Counted from the stretch's first letter, positions 20,642 to 32,081 are shown. The stretch is DNA of 64,000 nucleotides from Enterobacter pseudoroggenkampii (GCF_026420145.1 NZ_JAPMLV010000001.1:868001-932000), one strand, 5' to 3'. The notes: generated from the letters alone by a model not told the origin. Translations and numbers: made by a program.

Positions 20642-21352
20642 ATGTCCATCGCCGTAAATGTGAATGATCCTACGAACTCGGGTGTTAACAACACCAAGAG
20701 TACGACGGGTTCTAACTCCCTGACGGGGAGTAACGCCGCCGATCTTCAGGGCAGCTTTCTGACGCTGCTGGTGGCGCAGCTTAAGAACCAGGATCCCACC
20801 AACCCAATGCAGAACAACGAACTGACCACGCAGCTTGCGCAGATCAGTACCGTGAGCGGCATTGAGAAACTGAACACCACCCTCGGTTCCGTCTCTGGGC
20901 AGATTAACAGCGCCCAGTCTCTGCAGGCGGCAAGCCTGATTGGCCACGGGGTGATGATCCCGGGAACCACGATTCTGGCAGGCACCAGCACCACCGACGG
21001 CAATACCACCACGACGACCACGCCGTTTGGCGTTGAGCTCCAGCAGCCGGCTGAGAAGGTGACTGCAACGATCATGGATGCCAATAACGTGGTGGTTCGC
21101 ACCATTGATATCGGTGAGCTGAAGGCGGGCGTTCACACCTTTACGTGGGATGGCAGCCTGACCGACGGCACGAAAGCACCAAACGGTTCCTACAAAGTAG
21201 CGATCAGCGCCAGCAACGGGACAACCCAGCTGGTAGCGCAGCCGCTGCAGTTCGCGCTGGTCCAGGGCGTGATTAAAGGAAGCGACGGCAACAAACTGGA
21301 TTTGGGAACCTCTGGTTCCACCACACTCGACGAAGTTCGGCAGATTATCTAA
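20642..21352 (+). CDS. flgD: Flagellar hook cap protein FlgD
   Basis: 236 aa (E. coli 231). Scaffold at the tip of the growing hook, needed for FlgE polymerisation and discarded afterwards. The N-terminal FlgD family motif is FLTLLVAQLKNQDPTNP, followed by NELTTQLAQISTVSGIEKLN. The C-terminal half has a FLIG/fibronectin-like domain (FTWDGSLTDGTKAPNGSYKV). Thr/Asn-rich N-terminus, probably disordered. In operon between flgC and flgE. Confidence 0.96.
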   Translation: MSIAVNVNDPTNSGVNNTKSTTGSNSLTGSNAADLQGSFLTLLVAQLKNQDPTNPMQNNELTTQLAQISTVSGIEKLNTTLGSVSGQINSAQSLQAASLIGHGVMIPGTTILAGTSTTDGNTTTTTTPFGVELQQPAEKVTATIMDANNVVVRTIDIGELKAGVHTFTWDGSLTDGTKAPNGSYKVAISASNGTTQLVAQPLQFALVQGVIKGSDGNKLDLGTSGSTTLDEVRQII

Positions 21353-21378
21353 GCCTTATCACTTATCAGGAGTAAGTC

Positions 21379-22629
21379 ATGGCCTTTTCTCAAGCGGTCA
21401 GCGGCCTGAATGCTGCGGCCACCAACCTGGACGTCATTGGCAACAACATCGCCAACTCCGCGACCTATGGTTTTAAATCCGGTTCTGCATCATTTGCAGA
21501 CATGTTTGCCGGTTCCAAAGTGGGTCTGGGCGTGAAAGTTGCGGGCATCACTCAGGACTTTAGCGACGGCACCACCACCAACACCGGTCGTGGTCTGGAC
21601 GTTGCCATCAGCCAGAACGGTTTCTTCCGTATGGTCGATTCCAACGGTTCCGTGTTCTACAGCCGTAACGGCCAGTTCAAGCTGGACGAAAACCGTACGC
21701 TGGTGAACATGCAGGGCATGCAGCTGACGGGCTACCCGGTAGCGGGTACGCCGCCTACCGTTCAGACCGGTGCGAACCCTCAGGCGATTACTATCCCGAA
21801 TACCCTGATGGCGGCAAAATCGACCACCACCGCGACGCAGCAGATCAACCTGAACTCAACCGACCCTGTTCAAACTGCCCCTTTCGATGCGACCAACCCG
21901 GACACCTATAACAAAAAAGGGACCGTGACCGTATTCGACAGCCAGGGTAACGCCCATAACATGTACGTCTACTACGTGAAGACGGCCAACAATAAATGGG
22001 ATCTTTACACTCAGGACGGCAGCGTTGCAGGTTCTACAGCAGCGAAAGCGGCGCAGATGAACTTTGATGCGAACGGCAACCTGGCGGGTGTCTATAACTA
22101 CGACGCTGCGGGTGTACTGAGCGCAACGCCAAACGCCACGCCGGCCATTAACATCACCACGGGTTCTGTCAGCGGTGCGACGGCGGCGACCTTCTCCCTG
22201 AGCTTCCTGAACTCCATGCAGCAGAACACCGGTGCGAACAGCGTTGTGGCAACCAATCAGAACGGCTACAAGCCAGGCGATCTGGTGAGCTACCAGATCA
22301 ACGACGATGGCACCGTGGTGGGAAGCTACTCTAACGAACAGTCTCAGGTTCTGGGTCAGATCGTGCTGGCAAACTTCGCCAACAACGAAGGTCTGAAATC
22401 AGAAGGCGACAACGTCTGGTCTGCCTCTCAGTCCTCCGGCGTGGCGCTGCTGGGTACCGCGGGCACCGGTAACTTCGGCAAGCTGACCAACGGCGCGCTG
22501 GAAGCCTCCAACGTGGATATGAGTAAAGAACTGGTGAACATGATCGTCGCGCAGCGTAACTATCAGTCGAACGCGCAGACCATCAAAACCCAGGATCAGA
22601 TCCTCAACACGCTGGTTAACCTGCGTTAA
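21379..22629 (+). CDS. flgE: Flagellar hook protein FlgE
   Basis: 416 aa hook subunit (E. coli 402). Conserved axial N-terminus (SGLNAAATNLDVIGNNIANS) and C-terminus (VDMSKELVNMIVAQRNYQSN) form the inner D0 coiled coils. The central part is the exposed, variable D1-D2 region, which explains the extra length. The QQIN/STDP and Thr-Ala-rich inserts near residues 150-270 are typical of surface-exposed variation. Ribosome binding site CAGGAG. Confidence 0.97.
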   Translation: MAFSQAVSGLNAAATNLDVIGNNIANSATYGFKSGSASFADMFAGSKVGLGVKVAGITQDFSDGTTTNTGRGLDVAISQNGFFRMVDSNGSVFYSRNGQFKLDENRTLVNMQGMQLTGYPVAGTPPTVQTGANPQAITIPNTLMAAKSTTTATQQINLNSTDPVQTAPFDATNPDTYNKKGTVTVFDSQGNAHNMYVYYVKTANNKWDLYTQDGSVAGSTAAKAAQMNFDANGNLAGVYNYDAAGVLSATPNATPAINITTGSVSGATAATFSLSFLNSMQQNTGANSVVATNQNGYKPGDLVSYQINDDGTVVGSYSNEQSQVLGQIVLANFANNEGLKSEGDNVWSASQSSGVALLGTAGTGNFGKLTNGALEASNVDMSKELVNMIVAQRNYQSNAQTIKTQDQILNTLVNLR

Positions 22630-22649
22630 GCGGCTAACAGGAAAGCGCA

Positions 22650-24199
<1,550 letters not shown>

Positions 24200-24256
24200 G
24201 GTGTAGCCCGGTGCGGTAAACGCCGCGCCGGCTCCCTGTTTTCGAAGATGAAGGCA

Positions 24257-24955
24257 ATGCAAAAAAACGCGGCGTTTCGTTATCCGATACTGACTGTTCT
24301 GGCTGTCACCCTCAGCGGGTGTGCTTTGATCCCGTCCAAACCATTGGTCCAGGGTGCGACGACTGCCCAGCCCGTTCCTGGCCCTGCGCCAGTGGTAAAC
24401 GGCTCCATTTTCCAGACCGCGCAGCCGATTAATTACGGCTATCAGCCGCTGTTTGAAGATCGCCGCCCGCGTAACGTCGGCGATACATTGACCATTGTGC
24501 TGCAGGAAAATGTCAGCGCGAGCAAGAGCTCGTCGGCGAATGCCAGCCGCGATGGCAAAACCAATTTTGGCTTCGATACCGTGCCACGCTATCTCGAAGG
24601 GCTGTTCGGCAACGCGCGTGCTGATGTGAACGCGTCCGGCGGCAACACCTTTAACGGCAAAGGCGGCGCGAACGCCAGCAACACCTTCAGCGGTACGCTG
24701 ACGGTCACGGTTGACCAGGTACTGGTTAACGGCAACTTACACGTTGTGGGTGAAAAACAGATCGCCATCAACCAGGGCACTGAATTCATTCGCTTCTCGG
24801 GCGTGGTTAACCCTCGCACCATCAGCGGCACCAACACCGTTCCGTCCACCCAGGTGGCGGATGCGCGCATTGAGTACGTCGGTAACGGCTATATCAATGA
24901 AGCGCAAAATATGGGTTGGCTGCAGCGCTTCTTCCTTAATTTATCGCCGATGTAA
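24257..24955 (+). CDS. flgH: Flagellar L-ring lipoprotein FlgH
   Basis: 232 aa outer-membrane lipoprotein forming the L-ring. The signal peptide ends with lipobox LSGC (Cys about 22). The conserved [20 protein letters not shown] and [20 protein letters not shown] are present. I start at ATG 24257 (MQKNAAF), matching the E. coli length; the ATG at 24248 three codons earlier is possible. It is exported by the Sec system rather than the flagellar apparatus, like flgI and flgA. Confidence 0.95.
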   Translation: MQKNAAFRYPILTVLAVTLSGCALIPSKPLVQGATTAQPVPGPAPVVNGSIFQTAQPINYGYQPLFEDRRPRNVGDTLTIVLQENVSASKSSSANASRDGKTNFGFDTVPRYLEGLFGNARADVNASGGNTFNGKGGANASNTFSGTLTVTVDQVLVNGNLHVVGEKQIAINQGTEFIRFSGVVNPRTISGTNTVPSTQVADARIEYVGNGYINEAQNMGWLQRFFLNLSPM

Positions 24956-24967
24956 GCGAGGTGACCC

Positions 24968-26065
24968 ATGTTTAAATCGATCTTCGCCGTGGCGCTTGCG
25001 CTGGTGGCAACGTTTGCCCAGGCTGACCGTATTCGCGACCTCACCAGCGTTCAGGGCGTACGTGAAAACTCCCTGATCGGCTACGGTCTGGTGGTGGGTC
25101 TGGATGGTACCGGTGACCAGACGACCCAGACGCCGTTCACCACCCAAAGCCTGAACAACATGCTTTCCCAGCTCGGCATTACCGTGCCGGCGGGAACCAA
25201 CATGCAGCTGAAAAACGTGGCGGCAGTAATGGTCACCGCTTCCTACCCGGCGTTTGCGCGTCAGGGACAGACCATTGACGTGGTGGTCTCCTCAATGGGT
25301 AACGCCAAAAGCCTGCGCGGCGGTACGCTGCTGATGACCCCGCTGAAAGGCGTCGACAGCCAGGTCTATGCGCTGGCGCAGGGGAACATACTGGTCGGCG
25401 GTGCGGGAGCATCCGCAGGCGGAAGCAGCGTGCAGGTGAACCAGCTGAACGGCGGACGGATTACCAACGGGGCGATCATTGAGCGTGAACTGCCGACCCA
25501 GTTTGGCGCGGGCAACACCATCAACCTGCAGCTCAATAATGAAGACTTCACGATGGCGCAGCAGATTGCCGATACCATCAACCGCAGCCGCGGCTACGGT
25601 AATGCAACGGCACTCGATGCGCGCACCGTACAGATCCGTACCTCTACCGGCAGCAGCAACCAGGTGCGCATGCTGGCAGATATCCAGAATATGGAAGTGA
25701 ATGTTCCGGTCCAGGATGCGAAGGTGATCATCAACTCCCGTACCGGCTCGGTGGTCATGAACCGGGAAGTGTCGCTCGACAGCTGTGCCGTGGCGCAGGG
25801 TAACCTCTCCGTGACGGTAAACCGCTCCGCGAACGTGAGCCAGCCGACTACGCCATTTGGTGGCGGTCAGACGGTGGTGACGCCGCAAACGCAGATTGAT
25901 ATGCGTCAGAGCGGCGGGTCACTGCAAAGCGTTCGCTCCAGCGCCAATCTGAACAGCGTGGTGCGTGCCCTGAATGCCCTGGGGGCAACGCCGATGGATC
26001 TGATGTCCATCCTGCAATCGATGCAAAGCGCGGGCTGCCTGCGCGCCAAACTGGAAATCATCTAA
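24968..26065 (+). CDS. flgI: Flagellar P-ring protein FlgI
   Basis: 365 aa (E. coli 365), periplasmic, forming the P-ring around the rod in the peptidoglycan layer. N-terminal signal peptide [19 protein letters not shown]. The following [20 protein letters not shown] is the family signature. Two Cys (near residue 264 and in the C-terminal SAGCLRAKL) can form the disulfide needed for stability. Its last base overlaps the flgJ ATG (TAATG). Confidence 0.97.
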   Translation: MFKSIFAVALALVATFAQADRIRDLTSVQGVRENSLIGYGLVVGLDGTGDQTTQTPFTTQSLNNMLSQLGITVPAGTNMQLKNVAAVMVTASYPAFARQGQTIDVVVSSMGNAKSLRGGTLLMTPLKGVDSQVYALAQGNILVGGAGASAGGSSVQVNQLNGGRITNGAIIERELPTQFGAGNTINLQLNNEDFTMAQQIADTINRSRGYGNATALDARTVQIRTSTGSSNQVRMLADIQNMEVNVPVQDAKVIINSRTGSVVMNREVSLDSCAVAQGNLSVTVNRSANVSQPTTPFGGGQTVVTPQTQIDMRQSGGSLQSVRSSANLNSVVRALNALGATPMDLMSILQSMQSAGCLRAKLEII

Positions 26066-27018
26066 TGCTGACCGATAGCAAACTGTTGACCAGTGCAGCC
26101 TGGGACGCCCAGTCGCTCAACGAGCTGAAAACCAAAGCAGGAAAAGACCCGGCGGCGAATATCCGCCCGGTCGCCCGCCAGGTGGAAGGGATGTTTGTAC
26201 AGATGATGCTGAAAAGCATGCGTGAAACCCTGCCGAAAGACGGGATGTTCAGCAGTGATTCAACGCGTCTCTACACCAGCATGTATGACCAGCAGATTGC
26301 GCAGCAGATGACTGCGGGTAAAGGCCTCGGTCTGGCTGACATGATTGTCAAACAGACCGAAGCCGCGCAGGGCATTCAGCCTCAGGAGCAGCCGCAGCAG
26401 GTGCCGATGAAGTTCGACCTGGAAACGGTGACCAGCTATCAGAACCAGGCCCTGACGCAGCTGGTGCGTAAAGCGATGCCAAAAGCCACGGGCAGTGGCG
26501 ATGAGCCGCTCTCCGGTGACAGCAAAGACTTCCTGGCGCAGCTTTCTCTGCCTGCGCGCCTTGCCAGCGAACAGAGCGGCGTGCCGCATCACCTGATTCT
26601 GGCGCAGGCCGCGCTGGAGTCGGGCTGGGGTCAGCGTCAGATCCGCAAGGAAAACGGCGAGCCGAGCTTCAACATCTTCGGCGTGAAGGCCACCTCCAGC
26701 TGGAAGGGGCCGACAACGGAGATCACGACCACCGAATACGAGAACGGTGCGGCGGTGAAGGTCAAAGCCAAATTCCGCGTCTACAGCTCTTATCTGGAAG
26801 CCTTGTCCGATTATGTCGGCCTGCTGAGCCGAAATCCGCGTTATACCGCCGTTACGCAGGCGGCGACGGCGGAGCAGGGGGCTCAGGCGCTGCAAAACGC
26901 GGGCTACGCGACTGACCCGAACTATGCACGCAAGCTCACCAGCATGATCCAGCAGCTGAAATCCATGGGCGAGAAGGTCAGCAAAGCCTATAGCACAGAT
27001 ATCGAAAATCTGTTCTGA
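26065..27018 (+). CDS. flgJ: Rod cap and peptidoglycan hydrolase FlgJ
   Basis: 317 aa (E. coli 313). The N-terminal half (to about residue 110) is the rod-capping scaffold (GMFVQMMLKSMRETLPKDG). The C-terminal half is a glucosaminidase (GH73-type) domain that opens the sacculus for the growing rod, with catalytic Glu185 in QAALESGWGQ and the YSSYLEALSDYVGLL motif. The ATG overlaps the flgI stop by one base, indicating coupling. It ends the flgB operon proper; a sigma-28 promoter and flgK follow. Confidence 0.96.
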   Translation: MLTDSKLLTSAAWDAQSLNELKTKAGKDPAANIRPVARQVEGMFVQMMLKSMRETLPKDGMFSSDSTRLYTSMYDQQIAQQMTAGKGLGLADMIVKQTEAAQGIQPQEQPQQVPMKFDLETVTSYQNQALTQLVRKAMPKATGSGDEPLSGDSKDFLAQLSLPARLASEQSGVPHHLILAQAALESGWGQRQIRKENGEPSFNIFGVKATSSWKGPTTEITTTEYENGAAVKVKAKFRVYSSYLEALSDYVGLLSRNPRYTAVTQAATAEQGAQALQNAGYATDPNYARKLTSMIQQLKSMGEKVSKAYSTDIENLF

Positions 27019-27024
27019 AAGTTC

Positions 27025-27051
27025 TCAAGTCCCGGTGGAGGTTGCCGATAA
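27025..27051 (+). promoter_or_regulatory. Sigma-28 (FliA) promoter of flgKL
   Basis: TCAAGTCC, 11-base spacer, then a perfect GCCGATAA -10 element, about 43 bp before the flgK start. It matches the known flgK class 3 promoter layout in Salmonella. The -35 half is weaker than that of flgM. Confidence 0.8.
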
Positions 27052-27093
27052 CCTTCATCAGGACTCGTGTCTGAACGTATAAAAGGAACCCCC

Positions 27094-28734
27094 ATGTCCA
27101 GTTTGATTAACAGCGCCATGAGTGGCCTCAGTGCTGCTCAGTCGGCACTCAATACCGTCAGTAATAATATTTCAAGCTATAACGTGGCAGGTTACACCCG
27201 CCAGACCACGGTGCTGGGCGCATCTAACAGCACGCTGACCGGCGGTGGCTGGGTGGGTAACGGGGTCTATGTCTCCGGTGTCCAGCGTGAGTATGACGCC
27301 TTCATCACCAACCAGCTGCGCGCCGCGCAGACGCAGAGCAGCGGTCTGACGACGCGCTATCAGCAGATGTCAAAAATTGACGATGTGCTCTCCGATACCA
27401 CCAACTCGCTCTCCACCACCCTGCAGGATTTCTTCAAAAGTCTGCAAACACTGGTGAGCAACGCGGAAGATCCGGCTGCACGTCAGACGGTGCTGGGGAA
27501 AGCGGGCGGTCTGGTCAATCAGTTTAAAACCAACGATCAGTATCTTCGTGACCAGGATACGCAGGTGAATACCGCCATCTCAAGCAGCGTATCTCAGATC
27601 AACAACTACGCGACACAGATTGCGAATCTGAACGATCAGATTTCTCGTTTGACCGGCGTTGGCGCGGGGGCTTCGCCTAACGACCTGCTCGACCAGCGCG
27701 ATCAGCTCGTGACTGAACTGAACAAAATCGTGGGCGTGGAAGTCTCCGTACAGGATAGCGGCACGTTTAATATCTCTCTCGGCAATGGTTACAGCCTGGT
27801 GCAGGGCAGCAAAGCCAGCCAGCTGGCTGCCGTGAAGTCCAGCGCCGATCCGGCGCGTACGACCGTCGCCTACGTCGATGACGTGGCGGGTAATATTGAG
27901 ATCCCCGAGAAATTTATCACCACCGGTTCTTTAGGCGGTTTACTGACCTTCCGTAATGAAGATCTGGATAAAGCGCGTAACACTCTGAACCAGATGGCGC
28001 TGGCCTTTGCCGATGCGATGAACACGCAGCATGAAGCCGGTTTTGATGCAAACGGTGATGCGGGCGGTAAGCTGTTCAACTTTGGTTCTCCTGCGGTGCT
28101 GTCCAACAGCAAGAACGGCGGATCGGCGGTTGTTACGGCCTCTGTGGCGGACAGCAAACAGGTCCAGGCGACTGACTATAAGCTGCAGTTTAACGGCACT
28201 GACTGGACGGTCACCCGCACATCAGACAAAACCAGCTTTACGATGAGCCCGGATGCCAGCGGTAATCTGTCGTTTGATGGCCTTAACGTCAACGTGAGCG
28301 GTACGGCAAATACCAAAGACAGTTTCACCGTGAAGCCGGTTTCCAACGTCATCATGAACATGGATCTGGCGATCAGCGACGAGTCCAAACTGGCGATGGC
28401 GTCGGTACAGAACGGCGGCGAAAGTGACAACCGTAACGGTCAGAAACTGCTCGATCTGCAAAACGGCAAAGTGGTGGGTGGAAATAAAACCTTCAACGAT
28501 GCGTATGCCTCTCTCGTCAGTACCGTCGGTAGCACCACGGCGTCACTGAAGGTGAGCAGCCAGACGAAAGCCAATGTGGAAACGCAGTTAATCAAGCAGC
28601 AGCAGACCATCTCTGGGGTAAACCTCGACGAAGAGTATGGCAATTTGCAGCGTTATCAGCAGTATTACCTGGCGAACGCCCAGGTTCTCCAGACTGCCAG
28701 TACGCTCTTCGATGCAATTATCAACATTCGTTAA
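27094..28734 (+). CDS. flgK: Flagellar hook-filament junction protein FlgK
   Basis: 546 aa (E. coli 547), first hook-filament junction protein (HAP1). N-terminus SALNTVSNNISSYNVAGYTR and C-terminus GVNLDEEYGNLQRYQQYYLA are the conserved axial segments; the middle is variable. I chose ATG 27094 (MSSLINSAMSG) preceded by AAAAGGAA; the frame extends to 27067 without support. Expressed both by readthrough from the flg operon and from the sigma-28 promoter before it. FlgN, encoded at the other end of the cluster, is its chaperone. Confidence 0.96.
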   Translation: MSSLINSAMSGLSAAQSALNTVSNNISSYNVAGYTRQTTVLGASNSTLTGGGWVGNGVYVSGVQREYDAFITNQLRAAQTQSSGLTTRYQQMSKIDDVLSDTTNSLSTTLQDFFKSLQTLVSNAEDPAARQTVLGKAGGLVNQFKTNDQYLRDQDTQVNTAISSSVSQINNYATQIANLNDQISRLTGVGAGASPNDLLDQRDQLVTELNKIVGVEVSVQDSGTFNISLGNGYSLVQGSKASQLAAVKSSADPARTTVAYVDDVAGNIEIPEKFITTGSLGGLLTFRNEDLDKARNTLNQMALAFADAMNTQHEAGFDANGDAGGKLFNFGSPAVLSNSKNGGSAVVTASVADSKQVQATDYKLQFNGTDWTVTRTSDKTSFTMSPDASGNLSFDGLNVNVSGTANTKDSFTVKPVSNVIMNMDLAISDESKLAMASVQNGGESDNRNGQKLLDLQNGKVVGGNKTFNDAYASLVSTVGSTTASLKVSSQTKANVETQLIKQQQTISGVNLDEEYGNLQRYQQYYLANAQVLQTASTLFDAIINIR

Positions 28735-28748
28735 GGTTGAGGTGAATA

Positions 28749-29702
28749 ATGCGTATTAGCACCCAGATGATGTATGAGCAGAACATGCGCGGGATCACTG
28801 ATTCCCAGAGCAGATGGCTGAGCTACGGTGAGCAAATGTCCACCGGTAAGCGCGTTAACCGTCCTTCGGACGATCCTATCGCCGCGTCGCAGGCCATCGT
28901 TCTGTCGCAATCTCAGTCGCAAAACAGCCAGTTCGCGCTTGCGCGTACCTTTGCAACGCAGAAGGTCTCGCTGGAAGATAACGTGTTAACCCAGGTGAAC
29001 ACCGCAATCTCAAGCGTGCGCGAGAAGTTAGTTTACGCGTCCAACGGCACATTAAGCGATGACGACCGTCTTTCTCTGGCGACCGATATCCAGGGGATCC
29101 GCGATCAGCTGATGAACCTGGCCAACACGACGGATGGCAATGGTCGCTTTATCTTCGCGGGATACAAAACCGAGAGCGCACCGTTTGATGCCGTGACCGG
29201 GGATTATAACGGCGGCGCAGAGGCCATCTCGCAGCAGGTTGATACGGCGCGAAATATGACCATTAGCCATACCGGACAGCAAATTTTCGAAAGCATTACC
29301 AGTAATGCGGAACAGCTGCCGGGCGGTGGATATGGCCAGACCAACATGTTCAAAATCCTGGATTCTGCCATTGCGTCCCTGAAGACACCGATTGAGAACG
29401 ATCCGGCTGCCGCAACGGCGCAAAACCAGGTGATTGCCAATGCGCAGATCGGCATCAAAAACGCCCAGAACAACGTCCTGACGGTCGTTGCGGATGTGGG
29501 AACCAAGATGAACGAACTGGAAAAACTCGATACGCTGGGAGATGACCGTGCCCTGGGTCAGACTAAGCAGATGAGTGATCTGGTAGATGTCGACTGGAAC
29601 GAAGCGATTTCCTCTTACACCATGCAGCAGGCGGCCTTGCAGGCGTCTTATAAAGCGTTTAGCGATATGCAGGGCATGTCTCTGTTCCAGCTGAACAAAT
29701 AA
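28749..29702 (+). CDS. flgL: Flagellar hook-filament junction protein FlgL
   Basis: 317 aa (E. coli 317), second junction protein (HAP3), flagellin-like. N-terminus MRISTQMMYEQNMRGITDSQ and the flagellin-type GKRVNRPSDDPIAASQA are visible, with a helical C-terminal end (YTMQQAALQASYKAFSDMQG). Begins 14 bp after flgK and is followed by a strong terminator, so it closes the flagellar cluster. Confidence 0.97.
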   Translation: MRISTQMMYEQNMRGITDSQSRWLSYGEQMSTGKRVNRPSDDPIAASQAIVLSQSQSQNSQFALARTFATQKVSLEDNVLTQVNTAISSVREKLVYASNGTLSDDDRLSLATDIQGIRDQLMNLANTTDGNGRFIFAGYKTESAPFDAVTGDYNGGAEAISQQVDTARNMTISHTGQQIFESITSNAEQLPGGGYGQTNMFKILDSAIASLKTPIENDPAAATAQNQVIANAQIGIKNAQNNVLTVVADVGTKMNELEKLDTLGDDRALGQTKQMSDLVDVDWNEAISSYTMQQAALQASYKAFSDMQGMSLFQLNK

Positions 29703-29748
29703 CATCTTGACCTCTTGGAACATGTCTTGAAACTGGGCATGTTTTACT

Positions 29749-29779
29749 GCCCAATCCGTCTGGATTGGGCATTTTTTTT
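29749..29779 (+). terminator. Terminator after flgL
   Basis: GCCCAATCC-GTCT-GGATTGGGC stem followed by A and eight T residues. It marks the end of the flagellar operon. The last bases touch the stop codon of the convergent MFS gene. Confidence 0.9.
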
Positions 29780-30992
29780 ATGCGGCTTCCGCCGGTACGG
29801 AGGCGACACGCGCGCTTTCTATCAGACGGATGACCAGCGCAATGATGCCACAGACGGTGGCCAGCGCGACCACGCCCGTCCAGCCAGCCAGCGAGTAGAT
29901 ATTGCTGCCTAACGCGGAGCCCAGCGCCATCCCGATAAAGACCACCGTAAAGAGCAGGGCATTAAGACGACCGCGCGCCTGCGGTTCAAGGCTGTAGACC
30001 AGGTTCTGGTGAGCGACCAGGCTGGACTGCAGACCCAGGTCGAACCCGACGGCAGAGACGGCGATCAGCATCAGCTGTCCATGAACGCTCAGCGCGGGCA
30101 TCAGGAACATCAGGGCGAATGAGACGGTCACAAGAACTGCACCAAGCTGCGTGACTTTTCCTGCGCCCAGTTTGTCCGCCAGACCCCCCGCCAGCGGGGC
30201 AGCTAACGCACCGGCCGCACCCGCAATACCAAACCCACCCGCAACGGCACTGCCAAGGTGATAGCGTTCCAGCAGCATGACCGCGAGCGTTGACCAGAAG
30301 GCGCTGAAGGCAATCGACAGAAAACCCTGAGCCAGCGCCGCGCGGCGCAGCGCCGGATAACGACGCCACAGATGTTCCATTGAGCGCATCAGCGCGGGGT
30401 AGCTCAGCGTGGAGTGAATGGCAAAACGGGGAAGCACAAACCACATCATCACCCCGATGAAGGCAATGCTCGCCGCCGCCAGCTGGTACATGACGCGCCA
30501 GCCAAACGCTTCGCCCACTACGCCGCTCACGGTTCTTGATAATAAGATACCCATCAGCAGCCCGGTCATTACCGTGCCCACGGTTTTCCCCTGTTTACCT
30601 TCTGGCGCAAGAATCGCCGCAGCAGGGACGATATCCTGTGCCATGGTGGCGGCCATGCCGATGAGCAGGCTTGCCAGCAGCAGAGAATGGATCTGCCCGG
30701 TCAGGCTACAGCCGAGAAGAAACAGCGCCAGCGCTGCGCTTTTAATCAGAATTAACGTCCTGCGGTCGTGGCGATCGCCCAGGGGAAGCAGGAACAGGAT
30801 ACCGAGCGCATAGCCTGCCTGAGTTAACGTTGGTACCAGACCCATACCTTCAATGCTCAGATGCAGATCGGCACCCATCAGCGGCAGCAGGGGCTGCGCG
30901 TAATAGATTGATGCCACGCTGAAACCGGCCCCCAGAGCCAGCATAAAAATCACCCAGCGGCTTACAGCATGGGGAGTCGTTGTTGTGTTCAT
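29778..30992 (-). CDS. MFS transporter, divergent from a LysR regulator
   Basis: 404 aa, about 12 hydrophobic helices, with MFS loop motif LPLGDRHDRRTLIL after helix 2 and a second copy GGLADKLGAGKVT in the middle. It resembles the drug-efflux branch of MFS (YnfM/Bcr-like proteins of 390-410 aa), but I cannot name a substrate. It is transcribed away from a LysR-type gene over a 109-bp gap with a perfect palindrome, so regulation by that protein, perhaps in response to the substrate, is likely. The pair is not present between flgL and rne in E. coli K-12. Its GC-rich base composition is like the core, so it is not obviously recent foreign DNA. Confidence 0.85.
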   Translation of the reverse strand: MNTTTTPHAVSRWVIFMLALGAGFSVASIYYAQPLLPLMGADLHLSIEGMGLVPTLTQAGYALGILFLLPLGDRHDRRTLILIKSAALALFLLGCSLTGQIHSLLLASLLIGMAATMAQDIVPAAAILAPEGKQGKTVGTVMTGLLMGILLSRTVSGVVGEAFGWRVMYQLAAASIAFIGVMMWFVLPRFAIHSTLSYPALMRSMEHLWRRYPALRRAALAQGFLSIAFSAFWSTLAVMLLERYHLGSAVAGGFGIAGAAGALAAPLAGGLADKLGAGKVTQLGAVLVTVSFALMFLMPALSVHGQLMLIAVSAVGFDLGLQSSLVAHQNLVYSLEPQARGRLNALLFTVVFIGMALGSALGSNIYSLAGWTGVVALATVCGIIALVIRLIESARVASVPAEAA

Positions 30993-31070
30993 AAGTTGTT
31001 CCTCATTCGTCGTGTGCGGCTATTTTTTATCAGTACGCCTTGCGACGGTAGCGGGCCCGGTGGTAAAACG

Positions 31071-31091
31071 CTTATACGTTTAACGTATAAG
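31071..31091. promoter_or_regulatory. 21-bp perfect palindrome, probable LysR-type operator
   Basis: CTTATACGTT and AACGTATAAG flank a single T. It lies 10 bp before the LysR start and about 80 bp from the MFS start, in the only gap between the divergent genes. It contains T-N11-A spacing as in LysR-type boxes. Likely autoregulation plus control of the transporter. Confidence 0.65.
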
Positions 31092-31101
31092 TGAAAATGC
31101 A

Positions 31102-32040
31102 ATGAAAAGAGCTGAGCGTATAGACAGGGTGGAGCTAATGCGGACGTTTGTCCGGATAGTGGAGGCGGGTTCCCTCTCTGCGGCGGCACGGCAGCTGGCC
31201 ACCACCCAGGCCACGGTGAGCAGACGGCTACAGTCGCTGGAGACCATGCTGGGCGTGCGCCTGATATTGCGCACCACCCACACGACGCGGCTGACGGATG
31301 ATGGCGAACGCTGCTACCAGCACGCTCGTCGGGTGATTGACAGCTGGCTGGCGCTGGAAGATGAGGTGGGGCAGACGGAAGATGAGCCCGTAGGCGTGCT
31401 GCGGGTGCGGGCACCCCACGCGTTTGGTCAGGATCAGCTTCTGAAACCCGTAACCGAATTTTTGCAACGTTATCCGCAGCTTTCGATTGAGTGGATGCTC
31501 AACGATCGGTCGGCGGACTTCCTCGGCGACAACCTTGACTGCGCTATTCGGGTGGGCGTGGAGGTCGATCCGGCGACCGTATCCGTGCTGCTGGCGGAAG
31601 TGCCGCGCTCGGTAGTCGCTTCTCCGGCACTGCTGGCCCGTTTTCCAGCGGTTACCACGCCGGAGGATTTGCAGCAGTTTCCCTGGATAGCGATCAGCTC
31701 TTTCTACCAGCGCCACGTGGAGCTTTTTCACGATGCCTCGCCCGCCACCGCGCGGATTGCTATTACGCCACGCCTCAGCACCGACAGCCTGTATGTCGCA
31801 CGCAATACGGTGCTCACCGGTCTCGGTGTGGCGGTGGTATCCAGCTGGACGGTACAGAATGATATTCGGGAAGGGCGGCTGGTGCATTTGCTGCCGGAGT
31901 GGCAGCCAGCGGCGCTGCCGGTGCATCTGGTTTACCCCTGGTCCCGTTATTATCCGGCACGCTTGCGGCGTTTTCTGGAGCTGATGCGGCAGGTCATGCC
32001 GGAGGTCTCCGGGATGAGAAGGCCCGTGCAGCAGCCATAA
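31102..32040 (+). CDS. LysR-type transcriptional regulator
   Basis: 312 aa. N-terminal helix-turn-helix in the first 65 residues (MRTFVRIVEAGSLSAAARQL, then ATVSRRLQSLETMLGVRL), followed by a two-lobed substrate-binding domain. It belongs to the DsdC/CrgA-like branch in which members often repress an adjacent transporter or oxidoreductase; I infer control of the divergent MFS gene. Effector unknown. It converges on rne through a bidirectional terminator. Confidence 0.88.
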   Translation: MKRAERIDRVELMRTFVRIVEAGSLSAAARQLATTQATVSRRLQSLETMLGVRLILRTTHTTRLTDDGERCYQHARRVIDSWLALEDEVGQTEDEPVGVLRVRAPHAFGQDQLLKPVTEFLQRYPQLSIEWMLNDRSADFLGDNLDCAIRVGVEVDPATVSVLLAEVPRSVVASPALLARFPAVTTPEDLQQFPWIAISSFYQRHVELFHDASPATARIAITPRLSTDSLYVARNTVLTGLGVAVVSSWTVQNDIREGRLVHLLPEWQPAALPVHLVYPWSRYYPARLRRFLELMRQVMPEVSGMRRPVQQP

Positions 32041-32068
32041 AAAAAGCCGACCCTAAGGTCGGCTTTTT
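32041..32068. terminator. Bidirectional terminator between the LysR gene and rne
   Basis: AAAAAGCCGACC-CTAA-GGTCGGCTTTTT is a perfect symmetric stem with A-run and T-run on both sides, serving both convergent genes. Confidence 0.9.
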
Positions 32069-32081
32069 ACTTTCAGCGTCG

